From Pseudohongiella acticola (lineage in GTDB: Bacteria; Pseudomonadota; Gammaproteobacteria; Pseudomonadales; Pseudohongiellaceae), in the NCBI RefSeq assembly GCF_001758195.1, contig NZ_MASR01000001.1, forward strand, positions 1,054,001 through 1,118,000: a DNA stretch of 64,000 nt. Direction: 5' to 3'. Shown one piece after another: positions 51,937-63,250 of this stretch (positions are counted from its first letter, which is position 1; the number at the start of each line of letters is the position of its first letter). Under the pieces are notes generated by a model, which saw only the letters and a program-made list of their open reading frames with translations, made no database searches and was not told where the DNA came from. The position numbers and the translations under genes are program-made.

Positions 51937-52266
51937 TCAATTATCATCCCGCATCATCCCATCCATCATCTTCTGCATCATGTCCATGCCATGTTGCATG
52001 CTCTCCATGTGCACTTGCATGAGCTCAGCGCGCCGTTCAGGATTCTCCTCCTGGCGGATTTCCTCCATCGTGGTCTTCATCCCCTGCATGTGCTCCTGCA
52101 TAGCAGTCTTTTGCTCCTCGTTCATCATATTCATCATGCCATCCTGCATCATCGAGCAATGTCTGCTGTTGCCAGACTCTCTAGCTTCACGCTCTTCAGA
52201 ATCCTGGGCAAACACAGGCACCGCGAGCACCAGCGCAGTAGCGCCGAAAACAGTAGATAGTTTCAT
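51937..52266 (-). CDS. Met-rich periplasmic protein of the cus operon
   Basis: A 109-residue exported protein. Signal peptide to VFAQ (residue 21), then a helical chain with 23 or so Met in MxxM and MM patterns (HCSMMQDGMMNMMNEEQ; MQEHMQGMKTTMEEI; MQHGMDMMQKMMDGMM) plus His. Such composition suits Cu(I)/Ag(I) binding in the periplasm. RBS GGAGGAAG precedes the ATG. It is downstream of the CusF-DUF411 gene on the same strand, so likely co-induced. Confidence 0.78.
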   Translation of the reverse strand: MKLSTVFGATALVLAVPVFAQDSEEREARESGNSRHCSMMQDGMMNMMNEEQKTAMQEHMQGMKTTMEEIRQEENPERRAELMQVHMESMQHGMDMMQKMMDGMMRDDN

Positions 52267-52326
52267 CTCTTCCTCCTGAAAAATTTCAGTTTAGGTTAAG
52301 TCATCGTATTGGGTGACGGCTTTTCA

Positions 52327-53151
52327 TTAAAATTGATCTGCCAGAAATTTCACGCTCGCATAAATCTCACTGGAACCATCCTTTTTTAGCAGCAAAATAT
52401 CGTAAGGCGTGAATTTACCGCCCGCCTCCATGCCCGGACTGCCCAACGGCATGCCGGGTACTGCCAGTCCAAGCGCCCCGGCTGGTTTCTGCGTCAGGAA
52501 CTGCTCAACATATTTCGCCGGCACATGGCCTTCAAAGACGTAACCTTCTGCTGAGACGGTGGTGTGGCAGGACTGGTGGACGGGCTTGATGCCCAGACTC
52601 GTCTTTTTGGCATTGAGATCCTGCGGATGATGAACTTCGGTGCTGAAGCCATGCTTGTCCATGTGCTCCAACCAGCCCGCGCAACAGCCACAGGATGGAT
52701 TCTTGTAGACCCCGAGCGTATTGACGGGCCCGATCTCAACGACCACCTGCCCCCCTGCTTCCGGGCGAACAGCCATAAATTCAACTTCCGATCCCTCCTG
52801 TAGTTGTGACATGTCCACGTCCTCGGCCACATCGAACGTCATGGTCATCGGCGGCCATTGCCACTGCGCAATGGCCTCATGAGCTAGCGTCACTTTTCGG
52901 TTTTCCTTCTCCATACCGACGACAGTTCCTCGGCCTTTGACCGGCTCCCCGCTCTCGGTGTCATTGTCTGTCATGGGCATCGACATCTCTTGAGGCGCCG
53001 CCTGTGCGAGCATCATTCCGCGGCGAGTCTCCGACGAGAGAGTCTCTTTGTCCGGCATGACCGACAGGTGCGCCTGCGCCTGTAGAGTGCCAGACACAGC
53101 AGAGCCGATACCGAGTAATCCCATGGCCGTAAATAAACAAAGCTTTTTCAT
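52327..53151 (-). CDS. Fusion of a CusF-like domain and a DUF411 domain
   Basis: From ATG 53151 (GGAG 7 bp upstream), 274 residues. A signal peptide (1-25) is followed by a Met-rich spacer. CusF-like domain, about 70-140: GTVVGMEKENRKVTLAHEAIAQWQWPPMTMTFDV, with the His, Trp and two Met that bind Cu(I)/Ag(I). DUF411 domain, about 145-270: VYKNPSCGCCAGWLEHM, SLGIKPVHQSCHTTVSAEGYVFEGHVPAKYVEQFL, GLAVPGMPLGSPGM. CxCC and HxxxxHxP features are present. It sits next to cusA. I know the two domains as separate proteins; the fused order is noteworthy. Confidence 0.87.
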   Translation of the reverse strand: MKKLCLFTAMGLLGIGSAVSGTLQAQAHLSVMPDKETLSSETRRGMMLAQAAPQEMSMPMTDNDTESGEPVKGRGTVVGMEKENRKVTLAHEAIAQWQWPPMTMTFDVAEDVDMSQLQEGSEVEFMAVRPEAGGQVVVEIGPVNTLGVYKNPSCGCCAGWLEHMDKHGFSTEVHHPQDLNAKKTSLGIKPVHQSCHTTVSAEGYVFEGHVPAKYVEQFLTQKPAGALGLAVPGMPLGSPGMEAGGKFTPYDILLLKKDGSSEIYASVKFLADQF

Positions 53152-53212
53152 TTGCATCTCCATTTCAGGTTATCAAACATCAAAAAATAGTCCTGCTTTC
53201 TCTTTCGTCCAT

Positions 53213-56200
53213 TCACTTGTGAAGCTGCGCGCGCAATAGCCATTTCTGCCACAAAAAGTAGACCGCAGGCAGCACCAGTAAAGTCAGCACCAGGGTGCTG
53301 ATCATGCCGCCTACCATCGGTGCGGCGATTCGCTTCATGATTTCTCCACCCGTGCCGTGCCCTTGCATGATTGGCAGTAAGCCCGCCGTGATGGCAGCGA
53401 CCGTCATCACAATGGGTCGCAGTCGTTGCAGCGCGCCTGCGGCTATCGCCTCACGTAGTCCATCTACTGACGCACCGCCGTTTTCTTGTGCCTGTTCAAG
53501 ATAGCGGGCCCGGTACTGGTTCAAGTAAATAAGCATAATCACGCCGATCTCAACCGCAACACCCGCCAGTGCGATGAACCCGACGGCGACGGCAACCGAC
53601 AGATCAAAGGCTAGCCACCACAGCAACCAGCTGCTGCCGGCAATTGCCATTGGCAGCGTAGCCATGATGATCAACACTTCACCCAGCCGTCGAAACGCCA
53701 GATACAATAGAAAGGCAATGATAAGTAGAGTCAACGGTACCACCAGCGTCAGCCTTTCTTTGGCGCGTTCCATGTATTCATACTGACCGGACCAGGTCAG
53801 CGAATAGCCGGCTGGCAATTCCAGATTTTCCGCCAGGTGTTGCTGTGCGGCCTGGACGTAGGAGCCAATATCGCGCTCAGCGATATCCACGTAGACCCAA
53901 CCGGTCGGTCGCGAATTCTCGCTTTTGATCATCGGTGGTCCGTCTTCTATTTCTATCTGTGCCACATCACCCAAGCGAATGCGCTCGCCTTCTGACGTCA
54001 ATACGGGCAAGTCCCTGATGGTATCGATAGAGCCGCGAACTTCCTGCGGATAACGCACGTTGATCGGGAAGCGCTCAAGCCCTTCAATGGTTTCGGAGAC
54101 GTTCATGCCGCCAATCGCAGAAGAAATAACCGCCTGCACGTCGTTGATATTCAAACCATGGCGGGCAGCTGCCGCCCGATCAATGTCCACGGTGACATAA
54201 CGTCCCCCAGCAACGCGCTCGGCAAACACGCTTGCCGTCCCCTGTACCTGCGGCAGTAGTGCTTCAATATCTGCACCAACGCTCTGTATCACAGGCAGGT
54301 CAGGGCCCCCGATCTTGATCCCTACCGGCGTCTTGATACCGGTGGCCAGCATATCGATGCGGGTCTTGATCGGCATGACCCAGGCATTGGTGACGCCCGG
54401 TAGATCCACCGTGCGCTGGATCTCCTCACGGATGCTCTCGATGGTCATGCCCTCACGCCACTCCGACTCAGGCTTGAAGCGTATGATGGTCTCTATCATG
54501 CTCAGGGGCGCCGGATCAGTGGCCGTATCGGCACGCCCGATCTTGCCGAACACCTGTGCCACTTCGGGTACAGACTTGATCAGGCGATCTGTCTGCTGCA
54601 GCAATTGTGTTGCCTCACCAATGGACAAGCCCGGCCGGGTGGTGGGCATGTACATCCAATCCCCTTCATCCAGTGGCGGCATGAACTCTGACCCGAGTCG
54701 GGACAGTGGCCAGATTGCTGATGTCATCACCAGGATACCGGCGGCGACCATCACCCATGGCGCACGCATGACCAGCCTGATTACGGGCCGATAAATCCAG
54801 CTTAGAAGTCGATTCACCGGATTTCTGTTCTCAGGCATGATTTTGCCTCGGATCAGATAGCCCATCAGCACCGGTACAACGGTTATCGACAGAATAGCGG
54901 CGGCAGCCATCGCGTAAGTCTTGGTGAACGCCAGCGGTGCAAACAGCCGCCCCTCCTGTGCCTCCAGCGTGAAAACTGGCAGAAAGCTGAAGGTGATGAT
55001 CAGCAGCGAGAAAAACAGGGCCGGACCCACTTCGGCAGAGGCTTTCGCAATAACACCCCAGCGGTCGGTTTTTGCCTTTTCGGGATCATGCTCCAGATGT
55101 TTGTGCACGTTCTCGATCATCACAATAGCGCCATCGACCATCGCGCCAATGGCAATGGCGATACCGCCCAGCGACATGATGTTGGCGTTAAGATCCTGGC
55201 CGCGCATGATCAGCAGTGCTGCCAATATCCCAAGCGGCAGTGTGGCAATGGCAACCAGTGATGAGCGCAAATGGAATAAAAACAGCGCGCAAATAAAAGC
55301 GACCACCGCAAACTCTTCAAGCAGCTTGGTGTATAGGTTATCGACCGACCTGCCAATCAGCTCTGAGCGATCATAGGTGGGAACAACCTCCACCCCGTCC
55401 GGCAGGCTTCCCTGTAGTTCAGCGAGCCTTTGTTTCACGGCGGCGATGGTGGCCTGTGCATTCTCACCAGAACGCATGACAATAATGCCACCGGCAACCT
55501 CGCCTTCCCCGTTCAGATCCGCGACCCCGCGCCGCAACTGCGGACCCGTCTGCACCTGGGCAACATCACCCAGCAACACCGGTGTACCGTCCTGTGCCAC
55601 TTTTAACGGAACGGCCCGAAGGTCATCCAGACCTTCGATGTAACCTGTCGCTCTGACCATGAACTCCGTTTCCGCCATCTCGATGACAGACCCGCCCACT
55701 TCCTGGTTGCCGGCCCGAATCGCCTGGTTCACAGCGGACAAGGTCAGGCCATAGGCGCTCAGGCGATCCGGATCCACAATCACTTGATACTGCTTGACCA
55801 TACCACCGACGGAGGCAACCTCCGACACCCCTGCCACGGTTTGCAGCTCGTACTTCAGGAACCAGTCCTGGATTGCGCGTAGTTGCGACAGGTCACGCTG
55901 ATTGGTTCTGTCCACCAAGGCATACTCATAGACCCAGCCTACGCCGGTGGCGTCCGGGCCAAGCGCCGGCGTTACGCCGGGGGGCAAGCGGGAACTGACC
56001 TGGCTCAGATATTCCAGCACCCGGCTACGGGCCCAGTAGGGATCCGTATCGTCATCGAAAATGATGTAGACGTAGGAGTCGCCGAAAAAAGAATAACCTC
56101 GCACTGTCTCCGCGCCGGGCACCGAAAGCATGGCCGTGGTCAGCGGATAGGTAACCTGATCCTCGACAACCTGTGGCGCCTGGCCGGCAAACGGGGTACG

Positions 56201-56347
56201 GATGATAACCTGCACATCGGACAGGTCAGGTAAGGCATCGACCGGCATGGTGCGCAGATTCAAAAGACCGGCAATGGTCAACAGGAGGGCGGCAACCAGC
56301 ACCAGCCCGCGATTGCGCAGGGAAGCGCGAATGACAGCTTCAATCAT
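53213..56347 (-). CDS. cusA: CusA-type copper/silver RND efflux pump
   Basis: A 1044-residue inner-membrane pump. TM4 carries IAIGAMVDGAIVMIENVHKHLEH, the monovalent-metal (HME4) relay, unlike the two CzcA pumps. Met-rich transport sites are seen in EFMPPLDEGDWMYMPTTRPG and METAL-lining Met positions further on. Strong matches are MLSVPGAETVRGYSFFGDSYVYIIFDD and the C-terminus. It starts 4 bp inside the cusB stop. It exports Cu(I) and Ag(I) with CusB and CusC. Confidence 0.95.
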   Translation of the reverse strand: MIEAVIRASLRNRGLVLVAALLLTIAGLLNLRTMPVDALPDLSDVQVIIRTPFAGQAPQVVEDQVTYPLTTAMLSVPGAETVRGYSFFGDSYVYIIFDDDTDPYWARSRVLEYLSQVSSRLPPGVTPALGPDATGVGWVYEYALVDRTNQRDLSQLRAIQDWFLKYELQTVAGVSEVASVGGMVKQYQVIVDPDRLSAYGLTLSAVNQAIRAGNQEVGGSVIEMAETEFMVRATGYIEGLDDLRAVPLKVAQDGTPVLLGDVAQVQTGPQLRRGVADLNGEGEVAGGIIVMRSGENAQATIAAVKQRLAELQGSLPDGVEVVPTYDRSELIGRSVDNLYTKLLEEFAVVAFICALFLFHLRSSLVAIATLPLGILAALLIMRGQDLNANIMSLGGIAIAIGAMVDGAIVMIENVHKHLEHDPEKAKTDRWGVIAKASAEVGPALFFSLLIITFSFLPVFTLEAQEGRLFAPLAFTKTYAMAAAAILSITVVPVLMGYLIRGKIMPENRNPVNRLLSWIYRPVIRLVMRAPWVMVAAGILVMTSAIWPLSRLGSEFMPPLDEGDWMYMPTTRPGLSIGEATQLLQQTDRLIKSVPEVAQVFGKIGRADTATDPAPLSMIETIIRFKPESEWREGMTIESIREEIQRTVDLPGVTNAWVMPIKTRIDMLATGIKTPVGIKIGGPDLPVIQSVGADIEALLPQVQGTASVFAERVAGGRYVTVDIDRAAAARHGLNINDVQAVISSAIGGMNVSETIEGLERFPINVRYPQEVRGSIDTIRDLPVLTSEGERIRLGDVAQIEIEDGPPMIKSENSRPTGWVYVDIAERDIGSYVQAAQQHLAENLELPAGYSLTWSGQYEYMERAKERLTLVVPLTLLIIAFLLYLAFRRLGEVLIIMATLPMAIAGSSWLLWWLAFDLSVAVAVGFIALAGVAVEIGVIMLIYLNQYRARYLEQAQENGGASVDGLREAIAAGALQRLRPIVMTVAAITAGLLPIMQGHGTGGEIMKRIAAPMVGGMISTLVLTLLVLPAVYFLWQKWLLRAQLHK

Positions 56348-57843
56348 TGCGTGTCCCCCTGTGTTGGCATCCCAGCGCGGCGCAGCTCAGTGATACTGTA
56401 GCCGCCATCAGGCATCGGCATGAAATCGAATTCGATGTCATCGCCTTCTGCGAAGCTCGACAGGTCAACGGTTGGCATGATTTGGAACCCCATGGTCATT
56501 GGCGGCCAATTGAGGGCGGGTATGGGACCGTGGCTTAGCGTCACTCCATTGTCGTTGATGCTCTGAATAGTGCCGATCCCGGTCAAGGTCTCCGGTGCTG
56601 TTTCAGTGTTTTCATCCTGACTATCGGACTGTTCAGGGTCAGATACAACCGCATTAAGTCGCGCCATGGCCTGTTCGCCGTTCGCTTCAGAGTCCAGCAA
56701 AAACTGACCCGAAGTGACGATCTCCGTGCCATCGCTCAGTCCGGCCAGAATTTCAATCCGATCGCCGCTGACAACACCGGTGCGAACCGGCTGCACATTA
56801 AAGCGACCATTGCCCGCCGCAGTCAATACACGGGCACCCTGGCCGGACCGAATGACGGCTTCCCTTGGCACACTGATAATATCCGGACGTGGCGGCCCTT
56901 CGACCCGGACGCTGGCAAACATGTTGGGTTTCAGCCTGTGCCCGGGATTGTCAAGTGCCAATCGCAAACGCAGACTTCGGGTGACGGGGTCAAGTTCGGG
57001 ATAGACAAGTGCCACCTGGCCCTGCCACGTTTCGCCAGGGAAGGCCGGAAATTCGGCAGTGACCGGCAGCCCCAATTCCATCCAGGGCATCGTGGTTGCC
57101 GGTACCTCAACATCTATCCATATCTGGTTGAGTGAGGCCAACGTCAAGATGTTATTGGTGGGCGTCACGTAACTGCCTTCACGCGCACCAATGCCTGACA
57201 CCACTGCGTCTGATGCAGCGCGATAAGCAAGCCGGGCACTGACTTCATTATTGCTGGCGAGCTCTGCCACTTGCTCCTGTGTCACCCCAAGTGCAAGCAG
57301 CCGCTCCTCGGCCGCTCTGCGCAGAGACGAATTTCCGGCTGCATTCAGGTATTCGCGCTGAGCGCTGACCAGTCGTGGTGCAAAAAGCTCATACAGGATT
57401 TGGCCCGCTTCGACACGATCACCGACGCTAGCAACATTGAACTGCTCCAGCCATCCTTCGGCCCGGGGATGCAGCATCTGGATAGTTGATTGGTCCCACG
57501 CGGTATAACCAACTGCGTCAACTTGCTGTTGGAATTCACCCGATGTTGCCATCCCCAGACGCACGCCCAGATTCTGCTGCACAGTAGGGGAGATGGAGAC
57601 ATCGGCGCCATCGTCACCTCCCTCATAGACCGGCACCAGGTCCATACCCATGGGAGAGAGACCGGGCTCATCCCGTCTATAATCAGGATCCATCGGGGCT
57701 ACCCAATACAGAGGTTGTCTTGATGCCGAAGTTGTCTGTGATTCAGTCATGCCGTCTTGTTCAGGCATCAAAAAAATATAGATGGCCAAGCTTGCCAGCA
57801 CTGCTGCAACAACCCCGCCAACAAGCATGTTTCGTTGACTCAT
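56344..57843 (-). CDS. cusB: CusB-type adaptor with a C-terminal CusF-like domain
   Basis: A 499-residue periplasmic adaptor. N-terminal anchor (residues 8-27). A heavy-metal-binding segment, YWVAPMDPDYRRDEPGLSPMGMDLVPVYE, precedes the adaptor body (about 80-400, MLHPRAEGWLEQFNVASVGDRVEAGQILYELFAP, with barrel-sandwich and beta-barrel). The last ~75 residues are CusF-like: GTIQSINDNGVTLSHGPIPALNWPPMTMGFQI, with the W and two Met. The gene overlaps cusA by 4 bp. Two CusF domains (here and at 52327) thus serve one pump. Confidence 0.94.
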   Translation of the reverse strand: MSQRNMLVGGVVAAVLASLAIYIFLMPEQDGMTESQTTSASRQPLYWVAPMDPDYRRDEPGLSPMGMDLVPVYEGGDDGADVSISPTVQQNLGVRLGMATSGEFQQQVDAVGYTAWDQSTIQMLHPRAEGWLEQFNVASVGDRVEAGQILYELFAPRLVSAQREYLNAAGNSSLRRAAEERLLALGVTQEQVAELASNNEVSARLAYRAASDAVVSGIGAREGSYVTPTNNILTLASLNQIWIDVEVPATTMPWMELGLPVTAEFPAFPGETWQGQVALVYPELDPVTRSLRLRLALDNPGHRLKPNMFASVRVEGPPRPDIISVPREAVIRSGQGARVLTAAGNGRFNVQPVRTGVVSGDRIEILAGLSDGTEIVTSGQFLLDSEANGEQAMARLNAVVSDPEQSDSQDENTETAPETLTGIGTIQSINDNGVTLSHGPIPALNWPPMTMGFQIMPTVDLSSFAEGDDIEFDFMPMPDGGYSITELRRAGMPTQGDTQ

Positions 57844-57875
57844 GATTCTTCTCTCTTCATTAGATTCAATAATAT

Positions 57876-59201
57876 TTACAAGGACGCAGGATCAAGAGGC
57901 CAGAGCTGTCCGCCGACCAGTCGATCAATTTCAGCGTGCGCCTGGTACTGGCTGGCCAGGGAATTGGATAGCAATAACCGCGCTTCCAGCAGGGCCTGCT
58001 CAGCCTGAATGACATTGGAGAAGTCTGCGATGCCTTGCTGATAGTCAGACTGCGACGCCGCGAGAGTTTGAGTTGCCTTGGGTATCAACTGATCACGGGC
58101 CAGTTCAATTGCATGATGCGCCTCCCTTGCCCAGGACAGCTGCTGCGCAAGCTCGGATAGCAGCTGGTTCCTCAGGTAATTGATGTCTGATTGCGCGCTG
58201 TTGTAGCGATAATCCGACGCTGCTTTACGTGCTGATCGTTTGCCGAAATCCAGTGGTATGTTCACCGACACACCTACCTGGAGACGCAGATCACTGGCGT
58301 TCCACAACTCGTTGTAGCCCACATTGACCTGTACATCAGGGTAGTCATTTTTATACGTCAAGGCGCGATCAGCCCGCGCGGCATCCACATCGGCCCGAGC
58401 CGATTGCAGCGCAGGATGTGCTTGCTCCAACCAGTTTCTTAGTATTTCCTCGGATGGCAACGCCGGGGGTCGGGGTTCGCCTTGAGCGGCGGCGATCTCA
58501 GCAATTGCTGGACGATTGCGTAACGCGTTAATACGTGCCCTGATGCGTTCCAATTGCTGTTCAAGAACGATGCCACGATGATCAGCCCGGATCTGAGCCG
58601 TTTGCACCTGAAGCAGATCCTGTTGCAGACCGGCGCCGCTGGCGTATTGGGTCTCAATCACGTTCTCCAGCTCTGTAAGTAGCCTCTGCTGTTCACGGTT
58701 GATGGTTAACGCCTGGTGAACATCCCACCAGCTTGCCCAATGCAAACGGCCAGCTGCGATCAATTGCAGTTGCAGATCATCTGTTGAGAAGTGCGCCGCA
58801 GCACTTTGCGCCTGCGCCACTTCCGTGCGCAATTGGCGCTTACCCGCCCACGGGATATTCTGGCTGAGTTGAATAACCTGGCGCACCCCCAAGGCATTTC
58901 CCAAGGCGCTGGGGATGTTCTGTCCAATGGTTGCCGGTGCCACCGAGTAGCTGACTCGGGGATCGTCAAGCGCGCCGGCATTGACGATTTCCTCGTTGCG
59001 GGCAAGCGCTTCCAAACGCTGAGCAGCCAGACCGGGGTTTAGTTGGAGGATGTCCTGAATCAGTTCCTCGGACGTAAGGCCTTCGGTCTCTTGTGCGGCT
59101 ACTGGCAAGAAAACGAGTGAGGCCGCCAGCGCAAGTAAAAGCAGGCCGGACTTAAATCCGGAAACGAAAAATAATCTGATCCGTGTTTGAGGATAATGCA
59201 T
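57876..59201 (-). CDS. cusC: CusC-type outer-membrane efflux protein
   Basis: A 441-residue TolC-family channel. Signal peptide about 18-37 (LLLLALAASLVFLPVAAQ). Then an OEP domain with GVRQVIQLSQNIPWAGKRQLRTEVAQAQ (the GxRxAxAS type N-terminal strand) and FSNVIQAEQALLEARLLLSNSLASQYQAHAEIDRLVGGQLW near the end. It lacks the lipobox Cys typical of E. coli CusC. It precedes cusB by 32 bp. Confidence 0.92.
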   Translation of the reverse strand: MHYPQTRIRLFFVSGFKSGLLLLALAASLVFLPVAAQETEGLTSEELIQDILQLNPGLAAQRLEALARNEEIVNAGALDDPRVSYSVAPATIGQNIPSALGNALGVRQVIQLSQNIPWAGKRQLRTEVAQAQSAAAHFSTDDLQLQLIAAGRLHWASWWDVHQALTINREQQRLLTELENVIETQYASGAGLQQDLLQVQTAQIRADHRGIVLEQQLERIRARINALRNRPAIAEIAAAQGEPRPPALPSEEILRNWLEQAHPALQSARADVDAARADRALTYKNDYPDVQVNVGYNELWNASDLRLQVGVSVNIPLDFGKRSARKAASDYRYNSAQSDINYLRNQLLSELAQQLSWAREAHHAIELARDQLIPKATQTLAASQSDYQQGIADFSNVIQAEQALLEARLLLSNSLASQYQAHAEIDRLVGGQLWPLDPASL

Positions 59202-59283
59202 TGTTGAACTCCGATGTTGAACAAAAAGCAGGTCCCGCAGGAATATCCTGCCGGTCTGACTCGGTCACAAATACGGAGTGCTG

Positions 59284-59733
59284 TTAAATGCGGTAGCGCT
59301 GGGTTGCCTGGTAAACAGGCAGAGGGGTGGGGAGATGCTCACCATTGGCTGAGGCAAAAGATGTACTGACGCGCGGAACGCGCAGAACAGTGAGAATAAG
59401 CAGTGCAATGGCTGGCGTCAGGTCTTGTAATCCCTGTTTATCTTTCACCAACACATGGTCGTTACCCGGGTCGGCATCGGCCTCGGGCGATGGCTTGATC
59501 TGCAGCGATGCCTTCAGAGTGAAGCAATTATCCGTAGGCATTCCTGCGGAATCTGGCACCTGGATTTCCGGGCTGTTCTGCCTGACAAGGCAGCATTCAT
59601 GCACAGGTTCCTGCATGTCGGGCATATCGGGCATCATCGTGCAAGCGAAAGCTGACTGAACGTTCAGCAGTAGACTGGCCACAAAAAACCATGTCAATAA
59701 TTGGTATATATTTCGATTGCGATGTTTGATCAT
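59284..59733 (-). CDS. Exported Cys/Met-containing protein at the head of the cus operon
   Basis: A 149-residue protein. A signal peptide or anchor (residues 12-30) ends at SAFAC. The mature start has CTMMPDMPDMQEPVHECCLV, a Cys/Met cluster suited to Cu(I) or Ag(I). A second hydrophobic stretch (LTPAIALLILTVL, about 105-118) may be a membrane helix. The C-terminus is polar, ending PVYQATQRYRI. It is the first gene of the cus operon (82 bp before cusC). It plays the same positional role as the small exported proteins heading the two czc operons. Function unknown. Confidence 0.72.
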   Translation of the reverse strand: MIKHRNRNIYQLLTWFFVASLLLNVQSAFACTMMPDMPDMQEPVHECCLVRQNSPEIQVPDSAGMPTDNCFTLKASLQIKPSPEADADPGNDHVLVKDKQGLQDLTPAIALLILTVLRVPRVSTSFASANGEHLPTPLPVYQATQRYRI

Positions 59734-60039
59734 AACGGCAACGTTTAATTTAAACTTGACATGTGGGAAATCGACATATCAGGTCTACCAGAATACATTT
59801 ATCAGCAACAGATGTAAAGCTAGCACGTTACCCATTGGTGTAAAACTGACATGTAGCCTGCTGGTAGTGACATTCACAGCAGGCTCGGGGCACGTCATCC
59901 AATGTCAGAATCCGGGGAGTCTGTTCTGACTCCTTTTCCTGGGCCACACGCTCACTCAAGCCCAGGGTGGCGCCCTAGGGTTCTGTGAAAATGCACCCGC
60001 TATGGCGGAGGCGCCGTTGTCAATAATGGCAATATGGAG

Positions 60040-60122
60040 AGGCAATTTATTTGCACGCTTACTCTACACTCGGCCACCAAAGCCGCTTTTTCTTCGGGTG
60101 TGTATCGTAGGCTGCGCTGCAC
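60040..60122 (-). mobile_element. Possible transposase OrfA fragment
   Basis: Minus strand from 60122 reads VQRSLRYTPEEKAALVAECRV, which resembles the N-terminus of IS3 or IS66-type OrfA proteins (RRYTPEEKAALVEEC). It is about 25 codons and then loses similarity. It could be coincidental. The rest of the gap between the cus operon and merR (59734-60130) holds no gene, only a CCTGGGC/GCCCAGG hairpin near 59938-59966. Confidence 0.4.
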
Positions 60123-60130
60123 CCCGTCGG

Positions 60131-60586
60131 CTAAGGGGTGGTGATCGGTTTAGCAGGAGCAACTACATCATACTGTGGTATTCCTTCGTGCAGCGACGCA
60201 ATCAGGGGGCAAGAGACATTGCCCTGCTGCGCGTGGCATTGACCGACCATTTCACTCAACACCGTCTCAATCCGCTTCAGTCTGGTGATCTTCTCTTGTA
60301 CGCGCTGTAACTTGTGCTCGGCAAGAGCACTGGCTTCCTGACAGTGAGCGCCGTCCTCCAGCCGAAGCAGGTCGCTGATCTCATTGAGACTGAAGCCCAA
60401 CTCTTTCGCCGTTTTCACGAACATCAACCGGTCTATATCGGTGGAATCATATCGGCGAATGCCACCCAGCGGTCGATCTGGCTTCTTTAACAGGCCTCGA
60501 CTCTGATAGTAGCGGATTGTTTCAATATGTACGTCAGCAGCTTTAGCCAGGCCGCCGATGGTCATTGTAATTAATTTGTTCTGCAT
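60131..60586 (-). CDS. merR: Mercury-responsive regulator MerR
   Basis: A 151-residue MerR. Helix-turn-helix [38 protein letters not shown]. The three Hg(II) cysteines are in [15 protein letters not shown] and NVSCPLI, the diagnostic MerR set. It is divergent from merT and overlaps none. The operator at 60591-60621 lies between them, with the -35 box starting 5 bp from the merR ATG. It represses without Hg and activates merTPAC with it. Confidence 0.95.
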   Translation of the reverse strand: MQNKLITMTIGGLAKAADVHIETIRYYQSRGLLKKPDRPLGGIRRYDSTDIDRLMFVKTAKELGFSLNEISDLLRLEDGAHCQEASALAEHKLQRVQEKITRLKRIETVLSEMVGQCHAQQGNVSCPLIASLHEGIPQYDVVAPAKPITTP

Positions 60587-60590
60587 GGCA

Positions 60591-60621
60591 TTGACTCCGT
60601 ATCCAACTACGGATGTAACTT
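60591..60621 (+). promoter_or_regulatory. mer promoter/operator
   Basis: Plus strand: -35 TTGACT (60591-60596), 19-bp spacer, -10 TAACTT (60616-60621). The dyad TCCGTA (60596-60601) / TACGGA (60608-60613) is the MerR site, nearly the Tn501 pattern. It drives merT onward. Confidence 0.94.
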
Positions 60622-60658
60622 TAGCCTAGTGAAGAAAATCATGAAAGGAGCAAGCATC

Positions 60659-61009
60659 ATGTCAATGTCGAATTCAGGGCGTGTCCCCCTAGCTGCGGGA
60701 GGTATTGCTGCGCTTTTGGCCTCGGCCTGCTGCCTTGGGCCCCTGGTGCTGATTACGCTGGGAATTTCCGGCGCCTGGATTGGTAACCTGGTGGCCTTGG
60801 AGCCCTACCGCCCGCTCTTCATCGGCATTGCAATTGTGGCTTTGCTCTTCGCGTGGCGCCGAGTCTTTCGACCACCACAGAAGTGCGCGCCGGCAGAGGT
60901 ATGCGCCGTGCCTCGTGTCCGCGCGGCCTACAAGGTGGCTTTTTGGGTCGTATCGGTGCTGGTACTGATTGGCCTGGTATTCCCTTACGCTCTTCCACTG
61001 TTCTATTAA
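60659..61009 (+). CDS. merT: Mercuric ion transporter MerT
   Basis: From ATG 60659 (AAAGGAG upstream), 116 residues, three membrane helices. TM1 has SACCLGPLVLITLGISGAW with the CC pair that carries Hg(II). A cytoplasmic CAPAEVCAV pair follows in the loop. It brings Hg(II) from MerP to cytoplasmic MerA. It is the first structural gene after the operator. Confidence 0.94.
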   Translation: MSMSNSGRVPLAAGGIAALLASACCLGPLVLITLGISGAWIGNLVALEPYRPLFIGIAIVALLFAWRRVFRPPQKCAPAEVCAVPRVRAAYKVAFWVVSVLVLIGLVFPYALPLFY

Positions 61010-61023
61010 TAGGAGATTTTCCC

Positions 61024-62752
<1,729 letters not shown>

Positions 62753-62809
62753 GAGAGTGTACGAGGTTGCATGAAATCATCCTTGAAATCGGTAATAAAG
62801 GAAGACAGT

Positions 62810-63250
62810 ATGTTCAATAACTTGTCTAACATGATAGTCCGCATTGGTGACAAAGCTGGCTTTAGCGGGGCCCTGGTTGCAGGAATAGGATGTTCCGCGT
62901 GTTTCCCCGCACTGGGCGCTATAGGCGCGGCTTTGGGCTTAGGATTTCTCAGTCAGTGGGAATCGGTACTCGTGAGCTGGGTCATTCCGCTCATAGCCGT
63001 TCTGGTGATGGTCGTCAATGTGTTGGGGTACTTCAGTCACGGGCAGTGGCCTCGTGCAGCGCTGGGGTTGATTGGCCCGATATTAATATTGATCGGAGCC
63101 ATAACGATGAGTGAATGGTATTTCTATCCGGGGCTTGGATTCATGCTGGGTGTCTCGGTCTGGGATATGGTTTCAGCCCGAAATAAACGATGTGAACCGA
63201 AAAACACGGGGGGCAGGTGCGAGCACAACGAGGAGAAAACAGGTGACTGA
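62810..63250 (+). CDS. merC: Mercury transporter MerC
   Basis: From ATG 62810 (AAAGGAAG upstream), 146 residues, four membrane helices. TM1 carries VAGIGCSACFPALGAIGAALG, the Cys pair of MerC. A cytoplasmic tail has RCEPKNTGGRCEHNEE, another Cys pair. A second uptake route for Hg(II). Its 3' end overlaps the next frame by 8 bp. Confidence 0.88.
   Translation: MFNNLSNMIVRIGDKAGFSGALVAGIGCSACFPALGAIGAALGLGFLSQWESVLVSWVIPLIAVLVMVVNVLGYFSHGQWPRAALGLIGPILILIGAITMSEWYFYPGLGFMLGVSVWDMVSARNKRCEPKNTGGRCEHNEEKTGD

Noticed and set aside
54315-54794. 159-codon plus-strand frame
   Set aside because: Antisense to cusA, no independent support.
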